Positions 4,868-5,416 of a stretch of 5,416 nucleotides of DNA are shown here, piece after piece. The position numbers were made by a program, and so were the translations under genes. Positions within the stretch are counted from its first letter, which is position 1, and every line of letters begins with the position of its first letter. The stretch covers positions 1 through 5,416 of the forward strand of contig JAEMRG010000146.1 in NCBI GenBank assembly GCA_016463455.1, given 5' to 3'. This stretch comes from Rhodoferax sp. Its GTDB lineage: Bacteria > Pseudomonadota > Gammaproteobacteria > Burkholderiales > Burkholderiaceae_C. Below the pieces are notes generated by a model that saw nothing but the letters and a program-made list of their open reading frames with translations, had not been told where the DNA came from and did not search any database.

Positions 4868-5416
4868 TTAAGCGGCCGTGGCTGGCGTTGCAGTCACGGT
4901 TTTGACCGGCGTGAAAAAGCGCGTGTTGTCGCGCAGCCAGGCTTGCGAGTTGCTGGCATCGTGCTGCTCGGGGTGAAAGTCAGGGTGCATATAGTCGCGC
5001 CACATCGGCAGGTTGCTGCGCAGCAAACCGTCGCGCGCCAGCAGCAAACGCCAGGCACTGCGCCAGGTATTCCATTGGAACAGGCTGCGGTCATGCCACA
5101 GATTACGCACCGTCTGGCGCAACACATCGGTGATAAAAATCCAACTAACCAGTTTGAAAGTGCGTACCCGCCACTTGTGGCTGCCACCGGCGGCCTGGTA
5201 AATGTTGAAGGCGGTGCTGCGGTGCTCAGACTCTTCGGAGGCATGCCACAGCCACAGCGTAGCTAGGCGCTCCTCCGCGCCCTCGAAGGCCTCGGGGTGA
5301 CGCAGCGTCCAGTCGGCAAACATAGCGGTGAAATGTTCGGTCGCGGCGGTTACCGCCAAGTGGAAGCGGGGGTCAAAGTGTTCGGCTTTTTTGGCGCGTG
5401 TGGCAGCGCGCACTTC
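4868..5416 (-). CDS. PF10118-type predicted metal-dependent hydrolase, 5' end outside window
   Basis: The frame is open to the window edge. The GTG at 5413 is preceded by a sense codon and falls inside the conserved region, so it is not the start. The 182 visible residues match the C-terminal two thirds of the PF10118/COG3687 family (about 280 residues). ATEHFTAMF (25-33 of the visible part) and LWLWHASEESEHRSTAFNIY (54-73) carry the E-H and E-E-x-E-H residues, which resemble metal ligands of ferritin-like di-iron proteins. MWRDYMHPDFHPEQHD (138-153) is the usual C-terminal His-rich block. The first metal-binding motif of the family would be in the missing N-terminal part. The biochemical role is not established for the family. 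It heads the visible minus-strand gene group, 15 bases before the GST start, which suggests joint expression with that gene. Confidence 0.82.
   Translation of the reverse strand, partial: EVRAATRAKKAEHFDPRFHLAVTAATEHFTAMFADWTLRHPEAFEGAEERLATLWLWHASEESEHRSTAFNIYQAAGGSHKWRVRTFKLVSWIFITDVLRQTVRNLWHDRSLFQWNTWRSAWRLLLARDGLLRSNLPMWRDYMHPDFHPEQHDASNSQAWLRDNTRFFTPVKTVTATPATAA

Noticed and set aside
4859..4868. Palindrome AGCGCGCGCT between the PF10118 and GST genes
   Set aside because: A simple alternating GC run is likely by chance in GC-rich DNA, and there is no other sign of an operator or promoter in the 15-base gap.
4661..5266. Plus-strand open frame of 201 codons
   Set aside because: It lies antisense across the GST and PF10118 genes, both of which have clear family motifs on the minus strand. 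Its translation has no recognisable domain and it is a GC-rich shadow frame.

Overview
The window is GC-rich and densely coded. It looks like a chromosomal segment from a Gram-negative proteobacterium. Codon use and gene types suggest Betaproteobacteria (Burkholderiales, Comamonadaceae-like), but that assignment is inference. There are five protein genes, four on the minus strand and one on the plus strand. I see no RNA gene, CRISPR array, insertion sequence or phage remnant.

Layout from left to right. Positions 20-1843 (minus) encode a type I Cys-type sulfatase with an N-terminal signal sequence and a C-terminal membrane anchor. Positions 1844-2065 are a divergent control region with promoter-like elements and several small inverted repeats. 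Positions 2066-2698 (plus) encode a TetR-family repressor. After a 15-base convergent gap that holds a hairpin, positions 2714-3751 (minus) encode a membrane-anchored formylglycine-generating enzyme (FGE/SUMF1 family) with both copper-binding cysteines. Positions 3818-4852 (minus) encode a long glutathione S-transferase-fold protein. Positions 4868-5416 (minus) hold the C-terminal part of a PF10118 'predicted metal-dependent hydrolase', cut by the window edge.

The central relationship is between the sulfatase and the FGE. The sulfatase carries the Cys-Ser-Pro-Thr-Arg motif that must be oxidised to formylglycine, and the FGE is the enzyme family that does this. Both appear to be exported or anchored facing the periplasm. 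The TetR gene sits between them, divergent from the sulfatase, so it is a natural candidate to control the sulfatase and itself. The PF10118, GST and FGE genes run in the same direction with gaps of 15 and 66 bases and may form one transcript. Whether the GST and PF10118 proteins take part in the sulfatase function is not shown by the sequence.

Main points for a second look: a pair of CTGT-N4/5-ACAG palindromes placed on the proposed -35 and -10 of the sulfatase promoter; replacement of a usually conserved active-site His by Asn in the sulfatase; the sulfatase's tripartite C-terminal tail; and an apparent periplasmic sulfatase-maturation pair.
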